DNA of 64,000 bases from Glandiceps talaboti (GCF_964340395.1 NC_135558.1:20299871-20363870), one strand, 5' to 3'; positions 1-11,436 are shown, counted from the stretch's first letter. Numbers and translations are program-made. The notes: generated by a model not told the origin, from the letters alone.

Positions 1-262
1 GAACACCCTGAGCAACAACCACCTGTAGCAACAACATACGACATACCATGAATACAGTATCTATCTGATGCGGCGATCTATGTGTTCACTCACATATTGC
101 GATTACAGTTTTAAGTCACTACGGATAACTTCTCTCGCCATTTAAAAAACAAATTACTGCCCCCAAAAATAGGGTTGGTCGGGTTATCGGAAAAACACAT
201 TGTTTCTGTTTACTGGTAACTGTCTTTCAGTATTTTCTAGTGGGTATTAAACGAGTCGTTAG

Positions 263-269
263 TATATAA
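263..269 (+). promoter_or_regulatory. TATA-like element upstream of 5S (copy 1; recurs in every intact unit)
   Basis: TATATAA lies at -32 to -26 from the 5S start, with a GC dinucleotide at -13/-12 (282-283). TATA-like boxes near -30 help set the start of 5S transcription in several animals, fungi and plants. Both element and spacing are kept in almost every unit. Many type II units carry TGTATAA instead, and copy 72 has lost it. Function is inferred from position. Confidence 0.6.
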
Positions 270-294
270 CCTTATAACTTTGCTGTAAGTACTT

Positions 295-412
295 GCCTAC
301 GGCCATACTACGTAGAAAACACCGGTTCTCGTCCGATCACCGAAGTTAAGCTGCGTCGGGCGTGGTTAGTACTTGGATGGGAGACCGCCTGGGAATACCA
401 CGTGCCGTAGGC
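295..412 (+). rRNA. 5S: 5S rRNA, copy 1 (reference copy)
   Basis: 5S ribosomal RNA is the small RNA of the large ribosomal subunit, transcribed by RNA polymerase III. Positions 1-9 (GCCTACGGC) pair perfectly with 110-118 (GCCGTAGGC) to close helix I. ACGTAG (16-21) pairs with CTGCGT (57-62) as helix II. CGTGGT (67-72) pairs with ACCACG (103-108) as the helix IV/V stem. The conserved CCGATCACCGAAGTTAAG and AGTACTTGGATGGGAGACC segments are present. The 118 nt is counted to the last paired C; the mature end may include one to three more bases (GTT), giving the usual 119-121. Upstream is TATATAA at -32 to -26, and downstream a TTTT terminator. All other copies are compared with this one. Confidence 0.98.
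344..391 (+). promoter_or_regulatory. 5S internal control region (copy 1)
   Basis: By homology with the animal 5S promoter, box A covers gene positions 50-64, the intermediate element 67-72 and box C 80-97, where TFIIIA binds before TFIIIC, TFIIIB and polymerase III are recruited. The segment here reads through GTTAAGCTGCG, GCGTGG and GGATGGGAGACCGCC. Positions are transferred from the vertebrate model and are approximate. Confidence 0.75.
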
Positions 413-417
413 GTTTC

Positions 418-471
418 TATTTTATATTTGTTTTTCATTTCTTTTCATTTTACTCGAGATATGTTTGTATG
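418..471 (+). repeat. Spacer direct repeat, first copy (unit 1)
   Basis: About 54 bp, rich in T and C, with TTTCATTTCTTTTCATTTTA followed by CTCGAGATATGTTTGTATG. It recurs as 576-628 about 158 bp further on in the same spacer, and this pair is present in every unit. The pair provides homology for in-unit misalignment; the 789-bp unit near 52 kb carries a third copy. Confidence 0.85.
420..423 (+). terminator. Polymerase III T-run terminator of 5S (type I form)
   Basis: The gene ends GGCGTTTCTATTTTATATTTG. The first run of four T starts 8 nt past the last paired base, with a back-up T-run just downstream (431-435). In type II units this becomes CTATTATA followed by eight to ten T, a stronger run placed slightly further away. 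Confidence 0.65.
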
Positions 472-528
472 ATCATTTTTTTTTTATCGTTACGAGTCTT
501 ACGACAATGACGTGAACTGCTCGGGGTT

Positions 529-554
529 GCGCCTCTTGTGACGAGCGCCATCTA
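529..554 (+). other. GC-rich hairpin overlapping a CTCF-like motif (unit 1; recurs in each unit)
   Basis: GCGC-C-TC (529-535) can pair with GAGCGC (543-548) around the loop TTGTGAC, giving six pairs with one bulged C. The 3' arm runs into GCGCCATCTA (545-554), whose complement TAGATGGCGC matches the core of the CTCF recognition sequence known from flies and vertebrates. It stands out in an otherwise AT-rich spacer. In type II units the bulged base is either C or A while both arms stay intact, and some units carry GAGTGC in the 3' arm. Function is unproven. Confidence 0.35.
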
Positions 555-575
555 CGACAAAAAGTAACCATTAGG

Positions 576-628
576 TATTTTATATTTTTTTTCATTTCTT
601 TTCATTTTACTCGAGATATGTTTGTATG
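576..628 (+). repeat. Spacer direct repeat, second copy (unit 1)
   Basis: Matches 418-471 apart from a short T-run difference (TTTTTTTT against TTTGTTTTT). It shares the CTCGAG palindrome and ATATGTTTGTATG. In many type II units this second copy reads GATATATTTG, so it can be told from the first. Confidence 0.85.
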
Positions 629-951
629 GTTATTTTTCAACTTGTTCTGAGAGCAACGAACACCCTGAGCAACAACCACCTGTAGCAACAACATACGACA
701 TACCATGAATACAGTATCTATCTGATGCGGCGATCTATGTGTTCACTCACATATTGCGATTACAGTTTTAAGTCAGTACGGATAACTTCTCTCGCCATTT
801 AAAAAACAAATTACTGCCCCCAAAAATAGGGTTGGTCGGGTTATCGGAAAAACACATTGTTTCTGTTTACTGGTAACTGTCTTTCAGTATTTTCTAGTGG
901 GTATTAAACGAGTCGTTAGTATATAACCTTATAACTTTGCTGTAAGTACTT

Positions 952-1069
952 GCCTACGGCCATACTACGTAGAAAACACCGGTTCTCGTCCGATCACCGA
1001 AGTTAAGCTGCGTCGGGCGTGGTTAGTACTTGGATAGGAGACCGCCTGGGAATACCACGTGCCGTAGGC
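952..1069 (+). rRNA. 5S: 5S rRNA, copy 2 (G85A)
   Basis: Starts 657 bp after copy 1. It has a single change, G to A at gene position 85 (1036), giving GGATAGGAGA inside box C. The change may weaken TFIIIA binding; it is not seen in any other copy here. Confidence 0.95.
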
Positions 1070-1607
1070 GTTTCTATTTTATATTTGTTTTTCATTTCTT
1101 TTCATTTTACTCGAGATATGTTTGTATGATCATTTTTTTTTATCGTTACGAGTCTTACGACAATGACGTGAACTGCTCGGGGTTGCGCCTCTTGTGACGA
1201 GCGCCATCTACGACAAAAAGTAACCATTAGGTATTTTATATTTTTTTTCATTTCTTTTCATTTTACTCGAGATATGTTTGTATGGTTATTTTTCAACTTG
1301 TTCTGAGAGCAACGAACACCCTGAGCAACAACCACCTGTAGCAACAACATACGACATACCATGAATACAGTATCTATCTGATGCGGCGATCTATGTGTTC
1401 ACTCACATATTGCGATTACAGTTTTAAGTCACTACGGATAACTTCTCTCGCCATTTAAAAAACAAATTACTGCCCCCAAAAATAGGGTTGGTCGGGTTAT
1501 CGGAAAAACACATTGTTTCTGTTTACTGGTAACTGTCTTTCAGTATTTTCTAGTGGGTATTAAACGAGTCGTTAGTATATAACCTTATAACTTTGCTGTA
1601 AGTACTT

Positions 1608-1725
1608 GCCTACGGCCATACTACGTAGAAAACACCGGTTCTCGTCCGATCACCGAAGTTAAGCTGCGTCGGGCGTGGTTAGTACTTGGATGGGAGACCG
1701 CCTGGGAATACCACGTGCCGTAGGC
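1608..1725 (+). rRNA. 5S: 5S rRNA, copy 3
   Basis: Starts 656 bp after copy 2. I see no difference from copy 1. Type I flanks. Confidence 0.97.
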
Positions 1726-2264
1726 GTTTCTATTTTATATTTGTTTTTCATTTCTTTTCATTTTACTCGAGATATGTTTGTATGATCATTTTTTTTTTAT
1801 CGTTACGAGTCTTACGACAATGACGTGAACTGCTCGGGGTTGCGCCTCTTGTGACGAGCGCCATCTACGACAAAAAGTAACCATTAGGTATTTTATATTT
1901 TTTTTCATTTCTTTTCATTTTACTCGAGATATGTTTGTATGGTTATTTTTCAACTTGTTCTGAGAGCAACGAACACCCTGAGCAACAACCACCTGTAGCA
2001 ACAACATACGACATACCATGAATACAGTATCTATCTGATGCGGCGATCTATGTGTTCACTCACATATTGCGATTACAGTTTTAAGTCACTACGGATAACT
2101 TCTCTCGCCATTTAAAAAACAAATTACTGCCCCCAAAAATAGGGTTGGTCGGGTTATCGGAAAAACACATTGTTTCTGTTTACTGGTAACTGTCTTTCAG
2201 TATTTTCTAGTGGGTATTAAACGAGTCGTTAGTATATAACCTTATAACTTTGCTGTAAGTACTT

Positions 2265-2382
2265 GCCTACGGCCATACTACGTAGAAAACACCGGTTCTC
2301 GTCCGATCACCGAAGTTAAGCTGCGTCGGGCGTGGTTAGTACTTGGATGGGAGACCGCCTGGGAATACCACGTGCCGTAGGC
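2265..2382 (+). rRNA. 5S: 5S rRNA, copy 4
   Basis: Starts 657 bp after copy 3 and matches copy 1. Type I flanks; the second direct repeat downstream reads GTATGATTA, otherwise a type II trait. Confidence 0.97.
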
Positions 2383-2921
2383 GTTTCTATTTTATATTTG
2401 TTTTTCATTTCTTTTCATTTTACTCGAGATATGTTTGTATGATCATTTTTTTTTTATCGTTACGAGTCTTACGACAATGACGTGAACTGCTCGGGGTTGC
2501 GCCTCTTGTGACGAGCGCCATCTACGACAAAAAGTAACCATTAGGTATTTTATATTTTTTTTCATTTCTTTTCATTTTACTCGAGATATGTTTGTATGAT
2601 TATTTTTCAACTTGTTCTGAGAGCAACGAACACCCTGAGCAACAACCACCTGTAGCAACAACATACGACATACCATGAATACAGTATCTATCTGATGCGG
2701 CGATCTATGTGTTCACTCACATATTGCGATTACAGTTTTAAGTCAGTACGGATAACTTCTCTCGCCATTTAAAAAACAAATTACTGCCCCCAAAAATAGG
2801 GTTGGTCGGGTTATCGGAAAAACACATTGTTTCTGTTTACTGTTAACTGTCTTTCAGTATTTTCTAGTGGGTATTAAACGAGTCGTTAGTATATAACCTT
2901 ATAACTTTGCTGTAAGTACTT

Positions 2922-3039
2922 GCCTACGGCCATACTACGTAGAAAACACCGGTTCTCGTCCGATCACCGAAGTTAAGCTGCGTCGGGCGTGGTTAGTACT
3001 TGGATGGGAGACCGCCTGGGAATACCACGTGCCGTAGGC
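2922..3039 (+). rRNA. 5S: 5S rRNA, copy 5
   Basis: Starts 657 bp after copy 4 and matches copy 1. The upstream spacer has CTGTTAACTG in place of CTGGTAACTG. Confidence 0.97.
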
Positions 3040-3577
3040 GTTTCTATTTTATATTTGTTTTTCATTTCTTTTCATTTTACTCGAGATATGTTTGTATGAT
3101 CATTTTTTTTTATCGTTACGAGTCTTACGACAATGACGTGAACTGCTCGGGGTTGCGCCTCTTGTGACGAGCGCCATCTACGACAAAAAGTAACCATTAG
3201 GTATTTTATTTTTTTTTTCATTTCTTTTCATTTTACTCGAGATATGTTTGTATGGTTATTTTTCAACTTGTTCTGAGAGCAACGAACACCCTGAGCAACA
3301 ACCACCTGTAGCAACAACATACGACATACCATGAATACAGTATCTATCTGATGCGGCGATCTATGTGTTCACTCACATATTGCGATTACAGTTTTAAGTC
3401 ACTACGGATAACTTCTCTCGCCATTTAAAAAACAAATTACTGCCCCCAAAAATAGGGTTGGTCGGGTTATCGGAAAAACACATTGTTTCTGTTTACTGGT
3501 AACTGTCTTTCAGTATTTTCTAGTGGGTATTAAACGAGTCGTTAGTATATAACCTTATAACTTTGCTGTAAGTACTT

Positions 3578-3695
3578 GCCTACGGCCATACTACGTAGAA
3601 AACACCGGTTCTCGTCCGATCACCGAAGTTAAGCTGCGTCGGGCGTGGTTAGTACTTGGATGGGAGACCGCCTGGGAATACCACGTGCCGTAGGC
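3578..3695 (+). rRNA. 5S: 5S rRNA, copy 6
   Basis: Starts 656 bp after copy 5 and matches copy 1. Type I flanks. Confidence 0.97.
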
Positions 3696-4234
3696 GTTTC
3701 TATTTTATATTTGTTTTTCATTTCTTTTCATTTTACTCGAGATATGTTTGTATGATCATTTTTTTTTTATCGTTACGAGTCTTACGACAATGACGTGAAC
3801 TGCTCGGGGTTGCGCCTCTTGTGACGAGCGCCATCTACGACAAAAAGTAACCATTAGGTATTTTATATTTTTTTTCATTTCTTTTCATTTTACTCGAGAT
3901 ATGTTTGTATGGTTATTTTTCAACTTGTTCTGAGAGCAACGAACACCCTGAGCAACAACCACCTGTAGCAACAACATACGACATACCATGAATACAGTAT
4001 CTATCTGATGCGGCGATCTATGTGTTCACTCACATATTGCGATTACAGTTTTAAGTCACTACGGATAACTTCTCTCGCCATTTAAAAAACAAATTACTGC
4101 CCCCAAAAATAGGGTTGGTCGGGTTATCGGAAAAACACATTGTTTCTGTTTACTGGTAACTGTCTTTCAGTATTTTCTAGTGGGTATTAAACGAGTCGTT
4201 AGTATATAACCTTATAACTTTGCTGTAAGTACTT

Positions 4235-4352
4235 GCCTACGGCCATACTACGTAGAAAACACCGGTTCTCGTCCGATCACCGAAGTTAAGCTGCGTCGGG
4301 CGTGGTTAGTACTTGGATGGGAGACCGCCTGGGAATACCACGTGCCGTAGGC
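4235..4352 (+). rRNA. 5S: 5S rRNA, copy 7
   Basis: Starts 657 bp after copy 6 and matches copy 1. Type I flanks. Confidence 0.97.
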
Positions 4353-4891
4353 GTTTCTATTTTATATTTGTTTTTCATTTCTTTTCATTTTACTCGAGAT
4401 ATGTTTGTATGATCATTTTTTTTTTATCGTTACGAGTCTTACGACAATGACGTGAACTGCTCGGGGTTGCGCCTCTTGTGACGAGCGCCATCTACGACAA
4501 AAAGTAACCATTAGGTATTTTATATTTTTTTTCATTTCTTTTCATTTTACTCGAGATATGTTTGTATGGTTATTTTTCAACTTGTTCTGAGAGCAACGAA
4601 CACCCTGAGCAACAACCACCTGTAGCAACAACATACGACATACCATGAATACAGTATCTATCTGATGCGGCGATCTATGTGTTCACTCACATATTGCGAT
4701 TACAGTTTTAAGTCACTACGGATAACTTCTCTCGCCATTTAAAAAACAAATTACTGCCCCCAAAAATAGGGTTGGTCGGGTTATCGGAAAAACACATTGT
4801 TTCTGTTTACTGGTAACTGTCTTTCAGTATTTTCTAGTGGGTATTAAACGAGTCGTTAGTATATAACCTTATAACTTTGCTGTAAGTACTT

Positions 4892-5009
4892 GCCTACGGC
4901 CATACTACGTAGAAAACACCGGTTCTCGTCCGATCACCGAAGTTAAGCTGCGTCGGGCGTGGTTAGTACTTGGATGGGAGACCGCCTGGGAATACCACGT
5001 GCCGTAGGC
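4892..5009 (+). rRNA. 5S: 5S rRNA, copy 8
   Basis: Starts 657 bp after copy 7 and matches copy 1. It is the last normal copy before two deleted ones. Confidence 0.97.
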
Positions 5010-5548
5010 GTTTCTATTTTATATTTGTTTTTCATTTCTTTTCATTTTACTCGAGATATGTTTGTATGATCATTTTTTTTTTATCGTTACGAGTCTTACG
5101 ACAATGACGTGAACTGCTCGGGGTTGCGCCTCTTGTGACGAGCGCCATCTACGACAAAAAGTAACCATTAGGTATTTTATTTTTTTTTTCATTTCTTTTC
5201 ATTTTACTCGAGATATGTTTGTATGGTTATTTTTCAACTTGTTCTGAGAGCAACGAACACCCTGAGCAACAACCACCTGTAGCAACAACATACGACATAC
5301 CATGAATACAGTATCTATCTGATGCGGCGATCTATGTGTTCACTCACATATTGCGATTACAGTTTTAAGTCAGTACGGATAACTTCTCTCGCCATTTAAA
5401 ATACAAATTACTGCCCCCAAAAATAGGGTTGGTCGGGTTATCGGAAAAACACATTGTTTCTGTTTACTGGTAACTGTCTTTCAGTATTTTCTAGTGGGTA
5501 TTAAACGAGTCGTTAGTATATAACCTTATAACTTTGCTGTAAGTACTT

Positions 5549-5654
5549 GCCTACGGCCATACTACGTAGAAAACACCGGTTCTCGTCCGATCACCGAAGT
5601 TAAGCTGCGTCGTGCGTGGTTAGTACTTGGCTGGGAATACCACGTGCCGTAGGC
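5549..5654 (+). pseudogene. 5S: 5S rRNA, copy 9, 12-nt deletion in box C
   Basis: Only 106 nt. Gene positions 83-94 (ATGGGAGACCGC) are missing, so AGTACTTGG runs directly into CTGGGAATACC. G65T is also present (GTCGTGCG). The loss removes most of box C and the helix IV hairpin loop, so both TFIIIA binding and ribosomal function should fail. Upstream TATATAA and the terminal helix are intact. The next copy carries the same changes. Confidence 0.9.
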
Positions 5655-6193
5655 GTTTCTATTTTATATTTGTTTTTCATTTCTTTTCATTTTACTCGAG
5701 ATATGTTTGTATGATCATTTTTTTTTTATCGTTACGAGTCTTACGACAATGACGTGAACTGCTCGGGGTTGCGCCTCTTGTGACGAGCGCCATCTACGAC
5801 AAAAAGTAACCATTAGGTATTTTATATTTTTTTTCATTTCTTTTCATTTTACTCGAGATATGTTTGTATGGTTATTTTTCAACTTGTTCTGAGAGCAACG
5901 AACACCCTGAGCAACAACCACCTGTAGCAACAACATACGACATACCATGAATACAGTATCTATCTGATGCGGCGATCTATGTGTTCACTCACATATTGCG
6001 ATTACAGTTTTAAGTCACTACGGATAACTTCTCTCGCCATTTAAAAAACAAATTACTGCCCCCAAAAATAGGGTTGGTCGGGTTATCGGAAAAACACATT
6101 GTTTCTGTTTACTGGTAACTGTCTTTCAGTATTTTCTAGTGGGTATTAAACGAGTCGTTAGTATATAACCTTATAACTTTGCTGTAAGTACTT

Positions 6194-6299
6194 GCCTACG
6201 GCCATACTACGTAGAAAACACCGGTTCTCGTCCGATCACCGAAGTTAAGCTGCGTCGTGCGTGGTTAGTACTTGGCTGGGAATACCACGTGCCGTAGGC
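6194..6299 (+). pseudogene. 5S: 5S rRNA, copy 10, same 12-nt deletion
   Basis: 106 nt with the same loss of positions 83-94 and the same G65T as copy 9, starting 645 bp after it. The shared lesion in neighbouring units shows that one broken unit was duplicated by unequal exchange or copied by conversion. It is not found elsewhere in the window. Confidence 0.9.
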
Positions 6300-6837
6300 G
6301 TTTCTATTTTATATTTGTTTTTCATTTCTTTTCATTTTACTCGAGATATGTTTGTATGATCATTTTTTTTTATCGTTACGAGTCTTACGACAATGACGTG
6401 AACTGCTCGGGGTTGCGCCTCTTGTGACGAGCGCCATCTACGACAAAAAGTAACCATTAGGTATTTTATATTTTTTTTCATTTCTTTTCATTTTACTCGA
6501 GATATGTTTGTATGGTTATTTTTCAACTTGTTCTGAGAGCAACGAACACCCTGAGCAACAACCACCTGTAGCAACAACATACGACATACCATGAATACAG
6601 TATCTATCTGATGCGGCGATCTATGTGTTCACTCACATATTGCGATTACAGTTTTAAGTCACTACGGATAACTTCTCTCGCCATTTAAAAAACAAATTAC
6701 TGCCCCCAAAAATAGGGTTGGTCGGGTTATCGGAAAAACACATTGTTTCTGTTTACTGGTAACTGTCTTTCAGTATTTTCTAGTGGGTATTAAACGAGTC
6801 GTTAGTATATAACCTTATAACTTTGCTGTAAGTACTT

Positions 6838-6955
6838 GCCTACGGCCATACTACGTAGAAAACACCGGTTCTCGTCCGATCACCGAAGTTAAGCTGCGTC
6901 GGGCGTGGTTAGTACTTGGATGGGAGACCGCCTGGGAATACCACGTGCCGTAGGC
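6838..6955 (+). rRNA. 5S: 5S rRNA, copy 11
   Basis: Starts 644 bp after the deleted copy 10 and matches copy 1. Its 3' flank reads CTATTTATTATATTTG, three bases longer than the type I norm. Confidence 0.97.
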
Positions 6956-7497
6956 GTTTCTATTTATTATATTTGTTTTTCATTTCTTTTCATTTTACTC
7001 GAGATATGTTTGTATGATCATTTTTTTTTTATCGTTACGAGTCTTACGACAATGACGTGAACTGCTCGGGGTTGCGCCTCTTGTGACGAGCGCCATCTAC
7101 GACAAAAAGTAACCATTAGGTATTTTTTTTTTTTTTTTCATTTCTTTTCATTTTACTCGAGATATGTTTGTATGGTTATTTTTCAACTTGTTCTGAGAGC
7201 AACGAACACCCTGAGCAACAACCACCTGTAGCAACAACATACGACATACCATGAATACAGTATCTATCTGATGCGGCGATCTATGTGTTCACTCACATAT
7301 TGCGATTACAGTTTTAAGTCAGTACGGATAACTTCTCTCGCCATTTAAAAAACAAATTACTGCCCCCAAAAATAGGGTTGGTCGGGTTATCGGAAAAACA
7401 CATTGTTTCTGTTTACTGGTAACTGTCTTTCAGTATTTTCTAGTGGGTATTAAACGAGTCGTTAGTATATAACCTTATAACTTTGCTGTAAGTACTT

Positions 7498-7615
7498 GCC
7501 TACGGCCATACTACGTAGAAAACACCGGTTCTCGTCCGATCACCGAAGTTAAGCTGCGTCGGGCGTGGTTAGTACTTGGATGGGAGACCGCCTGGGAATA
7601 CCACGTGCCGTAGGC
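7498..7615 (+). rRNA. 5S: 5S rRNA, copy 12
   Basis: Starts 660 bp after copy 11 and matches copy 1. The first downstream direct repeat has lost its CTCGAG (CTCAAG). Confidence 0.97.
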
Positions 7616-8153
7616 GTTTCTATTTTATATTTGTTTTTCATTTCTTTTCATTTTACTCAAGATATGTTTGTATGATCATTTTTTTTTATCGTTACGAGTC
7701 TTACGACAATGACGTGAACTGCTCGGGGTTGCGCCTCTTGTGACGAGCGCCATCTACGACAAAAAGTAACCATTAGGTATTTTATATTTTTTTTCATTTC
7801 TTTTCATTTTACTCGAGATATGTTTGTATGGTTATTTTTCAACTTGTTCTGAGAGCAACGAACACCCTGAGCAACAACCACCTGTAGCAACAACATACGA
7901 CATACCATGAATACAGTATCTATCTGATGCGGCGATCTATGTGTTCACTCACATATTGCGATTACAGTTTTAAGTCACTACGGATAACTTCTCTCGCCAT
8001 TTAAAAAACAAATTACTGCCCCCAAAAATAGGGTTGGTCGGGTTATCGGAAAAACACATTGTTTCTGTTTACTGGTAACTGTCTTTCAGTATTTTCTAGT
8101 GGGTATTAAACGAGTCGTTAGTATATAACCTTATAACTTTGCTGTAAGTACTT

Positions 8154-8271
8154 GCCTACGGCCATACTACGTAGAAAACACCGGTTCTCGTCCGATCACC
8201 GAAGTTAAGCTGCGTCGGGCGTGGTTAGTACTTGGATGGGAGACCGCCTGGGAATACCACGTGCCGTAGGC
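8154..8271 (+). rRNA. 5S: 5S rRNA, copy 13
   Basis: Starts 656 bp after copy 12 and matches copy 1. Type I flanks. Confidence 0.97.
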
Positions 8272-8810
8272 GTTTCTATTTTATATTTGTTTTTCATTTC
8301 TTTTCATTTTACTCGAGATATGTTTGTATGATCATTTTTTTTTTATCGTTACGAGTCTTACGACAATGACGTGAACTGCTCGGGGTTGCGCCTCTTGTGA
8401 CGAGCGCCATCTACGACAAAAAGTAACCATTAGGTATTTTATATTTTTTTTCATTTCTTTTCATTTTACTCGAGATATGTTTGTATGGTTATTTTTCAAC
8501 TTGTTCTGAGAGCAACGAACACCCTGAGCAACAACCACCTGTAGCAACAACATACGACATACCATGAATACAGTATCTATCTGATGCGGCGATCTATGTG
8601 TTCACTCACATATTGCGATTACAGTTTTAAGTCACTACGGATAACTTCTCTCGCCATTTAAAAAACAAATTACTGCCCCCAAAAATAGGGTTGGTCGGGT
8701 TATCGGAAAAACACATTGTTTCTGTTTACTGGTAACTGTCTTTCAGTATTTTCTAGTGGGTATTAAACGAGTCGTTAGTATATAACCTTATAACTTTGCT
8801 GTAAGTACTT

Positions 8811-8928
8811 GCCTACGGCCATACTACGTAGAAAACACCGGTTCTCGTCCGATCACCTAAGTTAAGCTGCGTCGGGCGTGGTTAGTACTTGGATGGGAGA
8901 CCGCCTGGGAATACCACGTGCCGTAGGC
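8811..8928 (+). rRNA. 5S: 5S rRNA, copy 14 (G48T)
   Basis: Starts 657 bp after copy 13. G48T (8858) turns GATCACCGAAG into GATCACCTAAG, next to box A in a strongly conserved part of the helix III arm. Copies 17 and 30 share this variant. Confidence 0.95.
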
Positions 8929-9467
8929 GTTTCTATTTTATATTTGTTTTTCATTTCTTTTCATTTTACTCGAGATATGTTTGTATGATCATTTTTTTTT
9001 TATCGTTACGAGTCTTACGACAATGACGTGAACTGCTCGGGGTTGCGCCTCTTGTGACGAGCGCCATCTACGACAAAAAGTAACCATTAGGTATTTTATA
9101 TTTTTTTTCATTTCTTTTCATTTTACTCGAGATATGTTTGTATGGTTATTTTTCAACTTGTTCTGAGAGCAACGAACACCCTGAGCAACAACCACCTGTA
9201 GCAACAACATACGACATACCATGAATACAGTATCTATCTGATGCGGCGATCTATGTGTTCACTCACATATTGCGATTACAGTTTTAAGTCAGTACGGATA
9301 ACTTCTCTCGCCATTTAAAAAACAAATTACTGCCCCCAAAAATAGGGTTGGTCGGGTTATCGGAAAAACACATTGTTTCTGTTTACTGGTAACTGTCTTT
9401 CAGTATTTTCTAGTGGGTATTAAACGAGTCGTTAGTATATAACCTTATAACTTTGCTGTAAGTACTT

Positions 9468-9585
9468 GCCTACGGCCATACTACGTAGAAAACACCGGTT
9501 CTCGTCCGATCACCGAAGTTAAGCTGCGTCGGGCGTGGTTAGTACTTGGATGGGAGACCGCCTGGGAATACCACGTGCCGTAGGC
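9468..9585 (+). rRNA. 5S: 5S rRNA, copy 15
   Basis: Starts 657 bp after copy 14 and matches copy 1. Type I flanks. Confidence 0.97.
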
Positions 9586-10124
9586 GTTTCTATTTTATAT
9601 TTGTTTTTCATTTCTTTTCATTTTACTCGAGATATGTTTGTATGATCATTTTTTTTTTATCGTTACGAGTCTTACGACAATGACGTGAACTGCTCGGGGT
9701 TGCGCCTCTTGTGACGAGCGCCATCTACGACAAAAAGTAACCATTAGGTATTTTATATTTTTTTTCATTTCTTTTCATTTTACTCGAGATATGTTTGTAT
9801 GGTTATTTTTCAACTTGTTCTGAGAGCAACGAACACCCTGAGCAACAACCACCTGTAGCAACAACATACGACATACCATGAATACAGTATCTATCTGATG
9901 CGGCGATCTATGTGTTCACTCACATATTGCGATTACAGTTTTAAGTCACTACGGATAACTTCTCTCGCCATTTAAAAAACAAATTACTGCCCCCAAAAAT
10001 AGGGTTGGTCGGGTTATCGGAAAAACACATTGTTTCTGTTTACTGGTAACTGTCTTTCAGTATTTTCTAGTGGGTATTAAACGAGTCGTTAGTATATAAC
10101 CTTATAACTTTGCTGTAAGTACTT

Positions 10125-10242
10125 GCCTACGGCCATACTACGTAGAAAACACCGGTTCTCGTCCGATCACCGAAGTTAAGCTGCGTCGGGCGTGGTTAGT
10201 ACTTGGATGGGAGACCGCCTGGGAATACCACGTGCCGTAGGC
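10125..10242 (+). rRNA. 5S: 5S rRNA, copy 16
   Basis: Starts 657 bp after copy 15 and matches copy 1. The downstream hairpin carries GTGCCTC and GAGTGCC, changes in both arms. Confidence 0.97.
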
Positions 10243-10780
10243 GTTTCTATTTTATATTTGTTTTTCATTTCTTTTCATTTTACTCGAGATATGTTTGTAT
10301 GATCATTTTTTTTTATCGTTACGAGTCTTACGACAATGACGTGAACTGCTCGGGGTTGTGCCTCTTGTGACGAGTGCCATCTACGACAAAAAGTAACCAT
10401 TAGGTATTTTATATTTTTTTTCATTTCTTTTCATTTTACTCGAGATATGTTTGTATGGTTATTTTTCAACTTGTTCTGAGAGCAACGAACACCCTGAGCA
10501 ACAACCACCTGTAGCAACAACATACGACATACCATGAATACAGTATCTATCTGATGCGGCGATCTGTGTTTTCACTCACATATTGCGATTACAGTTTTAA
10601 GTCACTACGGATAACTTCTCTCGCCATTTAAAAAACAAATTACTGCCCCCAAAAATAGGGTTGGTCGGGTTATCGGAAAAACACATTGTTTCTGTTTACT
10701 GGTAACTGTCTTTCAGTATTTTCTAGTGGGTATTAAACGAGTCGTTAGTATATAACCTTATAACTTTGCTGTAAGTACTT

Positions 10781-10898
10781 GCCTACGGCCATACTACGTA
10801 GAAAACACCGGTTCTCGTCCGATCACCTAAGTTAAGCTGCGTCGGGCGTGGTTAGTACTTGGATGGGAGACCGCCTGGGAATACCACGTGCCGTAGGC
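10781..10898 (+). rRNA. 5S: 5S rRNA, copy 17 (G48T)
   Basis: Starts 656 bp after copy 16. It carries the same G48T (10828) as copies 14 and 30. Confidence 0.95.
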
Positions 10899-11436
10899 GT
10901 TTCTATTTTATATTTGTTTTTCATTTCTTTTCATTTTACTCGAGATATGTTTGTATGATCATTTTTTTTTATCGTTACGAGTCTTACGACAATGACGTGA
11001 ACTGCTCGGGGTTGCGCCTCTTGTGACGAGCGCCATCTACGACAAAAAGTAACCATTAGGTATTTTATTTTTTTTTTCATTTCTTTTCATTTTACTCGAG
11101 ATATGTTTGTATGATTATTTTTCAACTTGTTCTGAGAGCAACGAACACCCTGAGCAACAACCACCTGTAGCAACAACATACGACATACCATGAATACAGT
11201 ATCTATCTGATGCGGCGATCTATGTGTTCACTCACATATTGCGATTACAGTTTAAAGTCACTACGGATAACTTCTCTCGCCATTTAAAAAACAAATTACT
11301 GCCCCCAAAAATAGGGTTGGTCGGGTTATCGGAAAAACACATTGTTTCTGTTTACTGGTAACTGTCTTTCAGTATTTTCTAGTGGGTATTAAACGAGTCG
11401 TTAGTATATAACCTTATAACTTTGCTGTAAGTACTT

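Noticed and set aside
170-180. TAGGGTT resembling a telomeric repeat
   Set aside because: It occurs once per unit and is not tandem, so it is not telomeric sequence.
165-182. Sm-like site on the - strand (CTATTTTTGGGGG) in every spacer
   Set aside because: The motif fits AU4-6GR, but no supporting stem-loops, cap-proximal signals or promoter elements are seen on that strand. The A-run also varies between units.
280-300. GTAAGT just upstream of every 5S gene, as in a spliced-leader donor
   Set aside because: Spliced-leader genes are linked to 5S in some invertebrates, but no Sm site or snRNA-like hairpins follow; the 5S gene begins 8 bases later.
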